In this document: one piece after another, positions 50,768-57,956 of the stretch
Layout of the letters: each line of letters starts with the position of its first letter
Position numbering within the stretch: position 1 is the stretch's first letter
Assembly (NCBI GenBank): GCA_041653875.1
Contig: JBAZEM010000011.1
Span: forward strand, 1 to 64,000
Direction: 5' to 3'
Source of the DNA: VSJD01 sp041653875
GTDB lineage: Bacteria; Verrucomicrobiota; Kiritimatiellia; JAAZAB01
Length of the DNA stretch: 64,000 bases
Notes under the pieces: generated by a model
The model's input: the letters and a program-made list of their open reading frames with translations, nothing else
Told to the model about the DNA's origin: nothing
Databases searched by the model: none
Program-made: the position numbers and the translations under genes

Positions 50768-51339
50768 TCAAGAGCAGCAGGATAAGGACCCCCACCATAC
50801 GAAAACATGGCGACACGACCATCCTGGACCGTCCAAAGCTGGCTCTTTTCTGCTCCGTCACGTGTCCCGGCAAGCTCATCCTCGACACATACGACCTTTG
50901 CCAGCACCTCCGGGCGGAAGGTATTACGGTCATCAGCGGCTTCCATTCCCCGATGGAGCGGGAATGCTTGCGCATCCTTCTTCGTTCTCAAAACCCGGTC
51001 ATCTGGTGTCTTGCCCGCGGGATGTTGACGCTAATTCCCAATGACCTGCGCAAGCCTGAGAAGGAAGGGCGTCTCCTCATCGTTTCGCCTTTCCCGGCCA
51101 AAGTCCGTCGCGTTACCGCCGAGACCGCCATGATCCGCAACCGAGTTGTGGCCGACATGGCCGCCGCCGTACTTATCGCCCATGCCGCCCCCGGCAGTAA
51201 AATGGAAACCCTATGCCGCGAACTCCTCGCCGTCGGTAAACCTCTATACACCTTCGGCAATCCCGCCAACGCCGCCCTCATCCAGGCTGGCGCACGGCCC
51301 ATAACGCCTGAAACCGACTGGAAACGCATTGTCACATAG
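50764..51339 (+). CDS. DprA/SLOG-like nucleotide-binding protein
   Basis: A 191-residue Rossmann-fold protein with features of the DprA/Smf-SLOG superfamily: LALFCSVTCPGKLILDTYDL, TVISGFHSPMERECLRILLR (a GxxSPxE-like loop), NPVIWCLARGM and AVLIAHAAPGSKMETLCRELLAVGKPLYTFGNPANAALIQAGA, which mirrors the DprA nucleotide-binding layout. It is shorter than DprA and lacks the winged-helix tail. SLOG proteins in defence islands are thought to sense or produce nucleotide signals, so this could be a sensor for the locus. Coupled to RhuM by an ATGA overlap. Function is inferred only from fold-like motifs. Confidence 0.68.
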   Translation: MIKSSRIRTPTIRKHGDTTILDRPKLALFCSVTCPGKLILDTYDLCQHLRAEGITVISGFHSPMERECLRILLRSQNPVIWCLARGMLTLIPNDLRKPEKEGRLLIVSPFPAKVRRVTAETAMIRNRVVADMAAAVLIAHAAPGSKMETLCRELLAVGKPLYTFGNPANAALIQAGARPITPETDWKRIVT

Positions 51340-51402
51340 GCAAAGACCGCGCCGACAAATATGGCTTGATGCCGTCCCAGGGATTGGGCTACCATCGCGG
51401 CC

Positions 51403-52428
51403 ATGACCAAGGCCGGCATCAAACAATTATTGAAATTCGGCGTCAGCCTGCTGTTGCTGTTTTTTACACTGCGTCTGATCGACTGGCGGGGGAGTTTCGA
51501 GCTGGCCGGGCGCGCCGATCCGGGCATGATGGCCGCGGCCGTGGGCCTCCTGCTGGCCGAACGCATCCTGAGCGTAAGCAAATGGCTCCTGCTCCTGCGG
51601 GCGAAAGGCTCGCCCATCACGTTTTGGCGCCTGCTGGTGATCAACTACATCGGCGGATTCTGGGGCCTGGTATTGCCTTCCAGCGTCAGCGCCGACATCG
51701 TGCGGGGCTATTATCTTTCCAAGAGCACCGCCAACGTCTCGCTGGCGGTGACTTCCATGGTGATCGACCGGCTCATGGGCGCGCTGTCGCTGGTCGCCCT
51801 GGGATGCGTCAGCGCCTGGATGGTGGGCGACACCTTCGGCCTGGCGCATGCGCGCCCGATTGCCGCCGGCGTGACGGCGGGATTGGTCCTCACCATCGCG
51901 CTCCTGTTTCACGACGGGTTCATGCACTGGGTGGACCGCCGGATTATCCAGCGGGTGGCGGACAGGAAAATCATCCATCACGCGCGCCGCTGGATCGTCA
52001 CTTGTTTGCAGTACCGCCAATATCCGCGCGCGCTGGTGGCGTCGTTCCTGCTTACCGGATTCGTGCAGATGCTGCGGGTGCTGGTTTTTTACGTGGTCGC
52101 CGTCGGTTTCGGGGTGCATGCCTCGGCGATGTATTATTTTATCTTCGTGCCGCTCATCATGCTGCTCATCATGCTGCCGGTGTCCTTCAACGGCTTCGGC
52201 GTGCGCGAAGGCAGTTTTGTGGCGTTCTTTGCGCTGGTGGGTGTGCCCTCTTCCCAGGCCTTCATCGTTTCCTTTGTCGTATCCGTGTTGACGACCCTGA
52301 TGACGGCCGTCGGCGGCGTCGTTTACATGTTCGATAAAAGCGCCGTGGTGCCGGAAGCCGAAAATCAGAAGTCAGAGGTCAGAAGTCAGAGGTCAGACGA
52401 CGGAGGGCGTATGACGGAGGACGGATGA
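51403..52428 (+). CDS. flippase-like integral membrane protein (lysylphosphatidylglycerol synthase TM region family)
   Basis: A 341-residue protein with about eight TM helices from the AglD/MprF TM-domain family (COG0392-type). Motifs include FGVSLLLLFFTLRLIDW, NYIGGFWGLVLPSSVSADIVRGYYLSK, and the C-terminal LPVSFNGFGVREGSFVAFFALVGV. These proteins act in lipid-linked sugar or lipid transport across membranes. The last ~20 residues (ENQKSEVRSQRSDDGGRMTE) are translated (GTCAGAG)n/(ACGGAGG)n repeat and are absent from the family. A poor TTGATG/TACCAT promoter ends 7 bases before the ATG, again without a Shine-Dalgarno sequence. Confidence 0.8.
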   Translation: MTKAGIKQLLKFGVSLLLLFFTLRLIDWRGSFELAGRADPGMMAAAVGLLLAERILSVSKWLLLLRAKGSPITFWRLLVINYIGGFWGLVLPSSVSADIVRGYYLSKSTANVSLAVTSMVIDRLMGALSLVALGCVSAWMVGDTFGLAHARPIAAGVTAGLVLTIALLFHDGFMHWVDRRIIQRVADRKIIHHARRWIVTCLQYRQYPRALVASFLLTGFVQMLRVLVFYVVAVGFGVHASAMYYFIFVPLIMLLIMLPVSFNGFGVREGSFVAFFALVGVPSSQAFIVSFVVSVLTTLMTAVGGVVYMFDKSAVVPEAENQKSEVRSQRSDDGGRMTEDG

Positions 52429-52556
52429 CGAACCGGATACGACGGATCCTCCTACGCCCGAGCGCTACGGAGGGCAAGCGCCAGCCCTGAAAATCGCTCA
52501 ATCTCCGAATCGCTGAACCCGCCTGCAGCGCCATGCGCAGCATTGCGGGCAGGTCG
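52367..52556. repeat. degenerate short tandem repeats and GC-rich hairpin
   Basis: (TCAGAAG)/(TCAGAGG) heptamers at 52367-52397 pass into (GACGGAG)n repeats and a CTCCTACGCCCGAGCGCTACGGAG palindrome around 52449-52475. A copy of the CCCGCCTGCAGCGC...GCATTGCGGGCAGGT hairpin follows at 52518-52554. The hairpin interrupts a CGCTGAA/CGCTCAA context, the same behaviour as at 1420 and 1522. The block lies between two convergent genes. Confidence 0.8.
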
Positions 52557-52557
52557 C

Positions 52558-54351
52558 TCAATTTCCTCGGCGCCGTTTAAGCCAGCCTTGTTCGCAATAC
52601 CAGCGGGCGGTCTGAATCAGGCCGGCTTCGTTGGAATAGCGCGTCTGGTACCCCAGTTTTTCCCGCAGTTTGCGCGTGTTGAACGACCGGTCCTTGGTGA
52701 AGAACGCCAGCCGTCGCCGGTGGATGGGCGGCTCGACGCCCAACTTGCGGCAGACCCATTCGCAGACATCGGCGGCCAGAAAGAACGGAAACGCCGGCAG
52801 GCGCACGAGGCGGAAGCGGCTGCCCAGCTCATCCGCCACGATCCGCGCCATCCGGTCGAGCGTCACGCAGTCCGGGTTGCCGCAAATGAAAATTTCGTCC
52901 CGCGCGGCCGGATGCGTCGCCGCCAGGATCATGATGTCGGTGAGATCGTCCACGTGAATCAAATGATACAGACACTGGCCGCGTCCTAACAGGAACAGGA
53001 TCGGGCGCGCGGCCATCCGGAAAAATTTCAAAAGGCGCTTGTCGCCCGGCCCATAAATGGCCGCCGGCCGGATCACGGTGTAGGGCAACGATTTCTTCTG
53101 GGCAAAATCCCTCAGCCACAGTTCGGCCTCCGCCTTGGTCTGCTGGTAAATATCGCCCGGATGCATGGAATAGAGTTCGTCGGCCGGCGGGTTGGCGATA
53201 TGGCCGTGGACCCCCACGGTGGAGACGTGCACGAAACGTTTGAACGCGGGATTCTTCAGGGCCGCGCGGGCCAGGAGCTGGGTGCTGAGCACATGCACCT
53301 GGCGGTACATGGCGTCGTTGTGCCTGGCCTCCCGGTAGGCCGCCGCCACGTGAAAAATATAGTCAACACCCTGGGCGGCCTCGGCCACCACGGCTTCGTC
53401 GAACACATTGCCCCGATGCCAAACGATAGGCAGATCGTGGAGCGCCTCCAAGTTCGAGGAGGCCCGCGCAATGGCATGCACCTCCAGGCCGGAGTTCACC
53501 AGCTTGCGGGCCAGGATGGCGCCGGTGAACCCGGTCGCGCCGGTGACCAGCACGCGGGTGGCGGCGGGGATTTCGCAGGTCAGCCGGCCAAGCTCCCTGG
53601 CCGCGTCGGGCTCCCGCCGCCTCATTTCCAGGACGACCGGCGAACCCCACCGCCGGACCAGGCCGATCTGGCGCAACAGGCCTTCCAGCGCGGCGGAAAG
53701 CGGCCGGCATTTCAGACGGCGATGCAGGACCATGGGCAAAAAGAACTGGCCGCTCCGCCGGCCGGGAACGAAGCTATGGCGGGCGAACGCCCCGGCGATT
53801 TCATCGTGCCGAAACAGGCGGAACGCGCGCGTATTGCCCTCCAGTTTTTTCTTGGCGCCGAACAAACGCGGGGCCGCGCGGTTCAGGCTCTGGCTGGTGG
53901 GATAATCCACAATCACGGCGCGCGCGGCCACGCGGCAGAGTTCGCCGATGAGTTCCTCCCAGCGCGCACAGTGGGTCACCAGCCGAAAACACAGGACGGT
54001 GTCGAAAGACCGGTCGGCAAAAGGGAGTTTCAATATGTCCGCCGCCTGGAACCGGCATTGCCGCGCGTCCACGAAGGCGGCAATGCGCCGGCGACAGACT
54101 TCCGCGCTGCCGACGACCGTCACCGGATAATGTTCCCGGCAGAGCGGACCGGCCAACTGGCCATGGCCGCCGCCGACATCGAGGACGGCGACACCGGGAT
54201 GCTCCTTGAGCAGATCGAGGACGGCGATTTCCTGGATCTTCAGCATCCAAGCGCCGACCGCGCCGGCAAACCGCCCCGCATAATCGTCGGACGCGGTTTC
54301 GATGTCGGCTGTTTCGGGAAACGCATCCTGATTGTTATGGGTTTTAAGCAT
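52558..54351 (-). CDS. fused SAM methyltransferase and NAD-dependent epimerase/dehydratase
   Basis: A 597-residue fusion. Residues ~1-230 are a class I methyltransferase (VAVLDVGGGHGQLAGPL; PFADRSFDTVLCFRLVTH). From about 265 to the end is an extended short-chain dehydrogenase: RVLVTGATGFTGAILARKLV (NAD-binding GxxGxxG), FVHVSTVGVHG and the catalytic YQQTK. A FFRMAARPILFLLGRGQCLYHLIHVDDL segment matches sterol/sugar-nucleotide 3-beta-HSD-like enzymes. The combination suggests modification of a lipid, sterol-like or sugar intermediate. It starts 3 bp after the GDSL lipoprotein gene in the same operon. The substrate is unknown. Confidence 0.82.
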   Translation of the reverse strand: MLKTHNNQDAFPETADIETASDDYAGRFAGAVGAWMLKIQEIAVLDLLKEHPGVAVLDVGGGHGQLAGPLCREHYPVTVVGSAEVCRRRIAAFVDARQCRFQAADILKLPFADRSFDTVLCFRLVTHCARWEELIGELCRVAARAVIVDYPTSQSLNRAAPRLFGAKKKLEGNTRAFRLFRHDEIAGAFARHSFVPGRRSGQFFLPMVLHRRLKCRPLSAALEGLLRQIGLVRRWGSPVVLEMRRREPDAARELGRLTCEIPAATRVLVTGATGFTGAILARKLVNSGLEVHAIARASSNLEALHDLPIVWHRGNVFDEAVVAEAAQGVDYIFHVAAAYREARHNDAMYRQVHVLSTQLLARAALKNPAFKRFVHVSTVGVHGHIANPPADELYSMHPGDIYQQTKAEAELWLRDFAQKKSLPYTVIRPAAIYGPGDKRLLKFFRMAARPILFLLGRGQCLYHLIHVDDLTDIMILAATHPAARDEIFICGNPDCVTLDRMARIVADELGSRFRLVRLPAFPFFLAADVCEWVCRKLGVEPPIHRRRLAFFTKDRSFNTRKLREKLGYQTRYSNEAGLIQTARWYCEQGWLKRRRGN

Positions 54352-54354
54352 GCC

Positions 54355-55014
54355 CTACTTCACCACGTCGTAGAACGTGACGGCCATCAGGGCCTGCCCG
54401 GTCGCATTGGGATGGAGCCCATCGGCCTGAATATAGATCGGATTGTCGCCGAAAGCGCCGTTAAGGTCAACCAGGGGGACATTGAGTTCCGCGCACAGCT
54501 GGAAGATCATACCGTTCAGTCGATTGACCCCGCTGCTAAAACTGACATGTTCGCCAAAGACCGGGGTCAATGTGGCAACCACGGGGATCGTCTTGTTGTC
54601 CTTGCAGGCCTGGATCATGATCCGCAGATTGACCGCCGCCACTTCGGCCCCGTAGCCCATGATAATATCGTTGACCCCGAACAGAATCAGCACAAACCCC
54701 GGCTTGTAATCGTCCAGGATCGGATAAAGCACATCCAGCCCCTCGCCGGAGGAATAACCGGGAAACCCCTTGTTGACCACGGTCTTATTCAGCATGCCGG
54801 CCAGCTTGTAGCTGTAAGCGTCGCTGGGATCGGCCAGACCGGAACCGGCGGTGATACTGTCGCCAAAGGCTATATACAGGTTCGGGTTATTCGGGCCGAA
54901 ATCATGGCCGTCACCCAGATGGCTGTCGCCACCGCCTTCGCAACCCGTCAATGCCAAAATGCCGCCCAACAAACCGCCGCAAATTAACCGTCCGATCCAT
55001 TTGATGTGCCGCAT
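54355..55014 (-). CDS. SGNH/GDSL hydrolase lipoprotein
   Basis: A 219-residue secreted esterase with a lipoprotein signal (GGLLGGILALTGCEGG). SGNH block I is AFGDSITAG (catalytic Ser), block II is around KGFPGYSSG, block III is LFGVNDIIMGYG (Asn), and block V is ADGLHPNATG (Asp-xx-His). This is close to the TesA/arylesterase group. The ATG at 55014 follows an AAAGGGAAA ribosome site and directly begins the signal peptide, which excludes the longer frame to 55041. It is the first gene of a two-gene operon with the methyltransferase-SDR fusion. Confidence 0.9.
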   Translation of the reverse strand: MRHIKWIGRLICGGLLGGILALTGCEGGGDSHLGDGHDFGPNNPNLYIAFGDSITAGSGLADPSDAYSYKLAGMLNKTVVNKGFPGYSSGEGLDVLYPILDDYKPGFVLILFGVNDIIMGYGAEVAAVNLRIMIQACKDNKTIPVVATLTPVFGEHVSFSSGVNRLNGMIFQLCAELNVPLVDLNGAFGDNPIYIQADGLHPNATGQALMAVTFYDVVK

Positions 55015-55030
55015 AATATTTCCCTTTCGC

Positions 55031-55200
55031 TGATCGAGCACCTATCGCAGAGCGCGTAAAACCGCGCTCTACGGACTTCTGCAAGGTAGGGCGCAACAGC
55101 CTGTTGCGCCGTTCTCCCGTAACTACGGCCGGACTGGCAGTCCGGCCCTACCCAAGAGCAATTTCCTATTAGATCGAGTTAGGCCGCCAAAGGCGCCTAA
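55031..55200. repeat. cluster of small palindromes
   Basis: Three hairpins are packed together: AGAGCGCG...CGCGCTCT (55052-55073), GGCGCAACAGCCTGTTGCGCC (55092-55112) and GGCCGGACTGGCAGTCCGGCC (55128-55148). They are followed by TTTCCTATTAGATCGAGTTAGGC, which resembles the edge of the GCCCCGC element. No gene. Confidence 0.75.
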
Positions 55201-55220
55201 CCGCCAAACTCATGCCGCCA

Positions 55221-55248
55221 TTGACATACTTATATTCGGCACTATACT
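55221..55248 (+). promoter_or_regulatory. strong sigma-70 promoter of the nucleoside-salvage operon, leaderless
   Basis: TTGACA (55221-55226) and TATACT (55243-55248) are 16 bp apart, near-consensus at both boxes. The predicted start at about 55255-55257 is within three bases of the ATG at 55258, and there is no ribosome-binding site. The first gene is therefore probably read from a leaderless mRNA. Confidence 0.7.
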
Positions 55249-55257
55249 GTTTTAATC

Positions 55258-56574
55258 ATGGTGCCGCAATGGATAATTGAAAAAAAACGCGATGGCCGCG
55301 CCCTGGCGGACGATGAAATCGGCTTCTTTATCCAAGGTTACGCCGGCGGCGCCATTCCCGATTACCAGATGGCCGCCCTGGCCATGGCCATCACGCTCAA
55401 GGGCATGTCCCCGGACGAAACCGCGGCCCTGACCCGGAGCATGCTGGCCTCCGGCGTCACGCTGGACACTTCCACGTTGCGCAGTCCCAGGATCGACAAG
55501 CATTCCACGGGCGGCATCGGCGACAAGGTTTCGCTGGTCCTGGCGCCGTTGGCTGCCTCTTGCGGCATCGCCGTGCCCATGATCGCCGGGCGCGGCCTGG
55601 GTCTGACCGGCGGGACCATCGACAAACTGGAATCCATTCCCGGCTATCGCACCCAACTCGATGAGGCCGCCTTTCTGCATGTGCTGAATACCTGCGGCTG
55701 TTCCATTATCCGCGCCATGAATACCCTCGTCCCCGCCGACAACAAACTCTACGCGCTCCGCGACGTGACCGGCACGGTGCCCTCGATCCCCCTGATCGTT
55801 TCCAGCATCTTGAGCAAGAAACTGGCGGCCCGGCCGGAGGGACTGGCGCTGGACGTGAAATGGGGGCGCGGCGCTTTTATGACGACGCGCGCGGATGCCG
55901 AGGCCTTGGCGCGCGCGCTGGTCAAAACAGGGCGACGCCTGGGCCTGCGCAGTGCGGCACTGCTCACGGATATGAACCAGCCCCTGGGCCGCGCGGTCGG
56001 CAACGCCCTGGAAGTGGCGGAAAGCGTGGACGTCCTGCGGGGCAACGGGCCGGCCGATGTCGTGGCGCTCACCCTTGAACTTGGCGCGCGCATGCTCATG
56101 CTGGGCCGCGTCGCCGCCGATCGCAACCAGGCGCTGGGACTGCTCCACGCCAAGTTGCAGTCCGGCGAGGCATTCGAACGCTTGAAAACCATGGTGGGCC
56201 TGCATGGCGGCGAAGCGCGCGCGCTGGACGATCCGGCGCGGTTGCCCTCGGCCGCCATCCGCGAGCCCTTGCCGGCCCGCCGCGCCGGTTTCATTCAAGC
56301 CGTGGATGCCGAAGCCATCGGCCGCGCGGCCCTGCTCCTGGGCGCCGGGCGCGAACGGGTGACGGACAAAGTCGATCCGGCCGCCGGGATTGCCGCGCTG
56401 AAAAAAATCGGCGAAGCGGTCGCCGCCGGCGAGACACTTGCAATCCTGCACACAAACCGCCGGGACCGCCTGGAGCAAGCGCGCGCACTCGCCGCGGATG
56501 CCTTCCGGATAACCGCGGAGCGCGTTGCGCCGCCCCCGCTCATTACGCTTGAAATCCAGGAGACCACACTATGA
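55258..56574 (+). CDS. deoA: thymidine/pyrimidine-nucleoside phosphorylase
   Basis: A 438-residue enzyme that phosphorolyses pyrimidine (deoxy)nucleosides to base and (deoxy)ribose-1-phosphate. The N-terminal IIEKKRDGRALADDEIGFFIQGYAGG and the glycine-rich signature STGGIGDKVSLVLAPLAASCG (phosphate-binding), then GRGLGLTGGTIDKLESIPG, are diagnostic of the DeoA/Pdp family. SSILSKKLAARPEGLALDVKWGRGAFM is also conserved. The choice between deoA (thymidine) and pdp (broader) cannot be made by eye. It starts right at a strong promoter with no leader and overlaps the purine enzyme gene by 4 bp. Confidence 0.93.
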   Translation: MVPQWIIEKKRDGRALADDEIGFFIQGYAGGAIPDYQMAALAMAITLKGMSPDETAALTRSMLASGVTLDTSTLRSPRIDKHSTGGIGDKVSLVLAPLAASCGIAVPMIAGRGLGLTGGTIDKLESIPGYRTQLDEAAFLHVLNTCGCSIIRAMNTLVPADNKLYALRDVTGTVPSIPLIVSSILSKKLAARPEGLALDVKWGRGAFMTTRADAEALARALVKTGRRLGLRSAALLTDMNQPLGRAVGNALEVAESVDVLRGNGPADVVALTLELGARMLMLGRVAADRNQALGLLHAKLQSGEAFERLKTMVGLHGGEARALDDPARLPSAAIREPLPARRAGFIQAVDAEAIGRAALLLGAGRERVTDKVDPAAGIAALKKIGEAVAAGETLAILHTNRRDRLEQARALAADAFRITAERVAPPPLITLEIQETTL

Positions 56575-57401
56575 ACCTTTCCATACTGGCACAAGGCGCG
56601 CAAGCCGTTCGGAGCGCATTTCCCACAGCCAAACCCGCGGCGGGGCTTATCCTGGGCTCCGGCTGGCGCGCGGCCGCAACAGTCTTCGAAATTCAAGGCC
56701 GCCTGGACTATAGCGCCATTCCCGGATTGGGTCGTCCTACCGTGGCGGGCCACGACGGCGCCCTGCTCTGGGGAACATGTTCCGGCCTGGAAACGTTCGT
56801 TTTCCTGGGACGGCGGCACTGGTACGAAGGCGCCGGGTGGGAGAGCGTTGCTTTTCCAATTTACCTGCTTAAGGCGTTTGGCGCTTCGCTTGTGACGCTG
56901 ACCAACGCCGCCGGCGGTATCCGGGCCGACCTGGCCCCGGGCGCCTTGATGGCTGTTGACGACCACATCAACGCCATGGGCGCGCATCCGCTGATCGGGC
57001 CGCACGATCCTTGCTGGGGCGCGCGGTTCCCGGACCAGACCAAGGTTTATGATGGCGATCTTCGCCGGAGGATAGCGCGCGCGGCGGAACGCATTGGCCA
57101 GTCCCTGGCCCATGGGGTATATCTCGCAACCTCGGGTCCGACTTACGAGACACCGGCGGAAATCCGCGCGTTCCGCGCCTGGGGCGCGGATGCCGTCGGC
57201 ATGTCCACCGTGCCGGAAGCCCTGCTGGCCCATGCCGCCGGCCTGCGCGTGGGCGCCATTTCCTTCATCGCCAACCGGGCGGCCGGCCTTGGCGACCGGC
57301 CGTTGGCGCACGCCGAAATCACCGCCGCCGCCTACAGCGCCGCGCCGGTCATGAGCCGGCTCTTGCAGGAGATTTGGAAGGAACTGGCTGAAACAGGCTG
57401 A
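56571..57401 (+). CDS. purine nucleoside phosphorylase
   Basis: A 276-residue PNP of the trimeric class II family. Signatures are LGSGWR near the N-terminus (phosphate loop), GRRHWYEG, LTNAAGGIRADLAPGALMAVDDHINAM and the C-terminal MSTVPEALLAHAAGLRVGAISFIANRAAG. It cleaves purine nucleosides for salvage. Its ATG overlaps the deoA stop (ATGA), so both phosphorylases are co-translated. The 3' end runs into a (GGCTGAA)/(GGCTGTA) tandem repeat at 57391-57435. Confidence 0.92.
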   Translation: MNLSILAQGAQAVRSAFPTAKPAAGLILGSGWRAAATVFEIQGRLDYSAIPGLGRPTVAGHDGALLWGTCSGLETFVFLGRRHWYEGAGWESVAFPIYLLKAFGASLVTLTNAAGGIRADLAPGALMAVDDHINAMGAHPLIGPHDPCWGARFPDQTKVYDGDLRRRIARAAERIGQSLAHGVYLATSGPTYETPAEIRAFRAWGADAVGMSTVPEALLAHAAGLRVGAISFIANRAAGLGDRPLAHAEITAAAYSAAPVMSRLLQEIWKELAETG

Positions 57402-57472
57402 AGGCTGTAGGCTAAGGGCTGTAGGCCTAAACAATTTTGCATTCTTAATTCTACATTTTTCATTTTCTTGAC

Positions 57473-57919
57473 ATGACTACAATTCAACAAAAGAATCTGA
57501 TTAAACAGGCCGTCGCGGCCATGCGGCGGGCTTATGCGCCCTACTCCCGGTTCCGAGTCGGCGCGGCCCTGCTGACCCGGGAAGGGCGCATTTTTCAAGG
57601 CTGCAACGTTGAAAACGCCTCGTATGGCCTGACGCTGTGCGCGGAACGCACGGCCTTGGGCGCCGCCGTTGCGGCGGGGCATCGCCGCTTCACGGCGATA
57701 GCTGTCGCCGCCAGTGAAGCACCCCGCGGCAAGCCGCAGGGGTTCTTGGCGAAGAAGGGCGGGAAAACCGCACTAATACCTTGCGGGGCCTGCCTGCAGG
57801 CGTTGGCCGAATTCTGCCGGCCGGACTTTGTCATTATCGCGGTTGACGCGCAAAATCCGGCGGCCATGGCGGTTTATTCACTAAAGGATCTATTGCCACG
57901 GGCATTCCGGCTGGAATAA
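57473..57919 (+). CDS. cdd: cytidine deaminase
   Basis: A 148-residue zinc deaminase that converts cytidine to uridine. The catalytic NVENASYGLTLCAERTAL motif (zinc Cys and Glu) and PCGACLQALAEF (second zinc site) are present. Typical enzymes have about 130 residues. The extra length is a ~17-residue insertion, APRGKPQGFLAKKGGKTAL, just before the second zinc motif, encoded by a GC palindrome (57721-57743). The enzyme probably tolerates this because the segment is a surface loop. It follows the phosphorylases in a salvage cluster with a 71-bp gap carrying a repeat. Confidence 0.9.
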   Translation: MTTIQQKNLIKQAVAAMRRAYAPYSRFRVGAALLTREGRIFQGCNVENASYGLTLCAERTALGAAVAAGHRRFTAIAVAASEAPRGKPQGFLAKKGGKTALIPCGACLQALAEFCRPDFVIIAVDAQNPAAMAVYSLKDLLPRAFRLE

Positions 57920-57956
57920 CAGTTTTTTGTAACTCCCAAAGTATCCAGAAGTCAGA

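Noticed and set aside
40807..51339. Complete class-1 DISARM locus
   Set aside because: The helicase and methylase fit, but no drmA, drmB or drmC genes are in the flanks (deacetylase on the left, flippase-like protein on the right).
53161..54987. 608-codon plus-strand open frame opposite the methyltransferase-SDR fusion and the GDSL gene
   Set aside because: It spans two real minus-strand genes with clear motifs, so it is a shadow.
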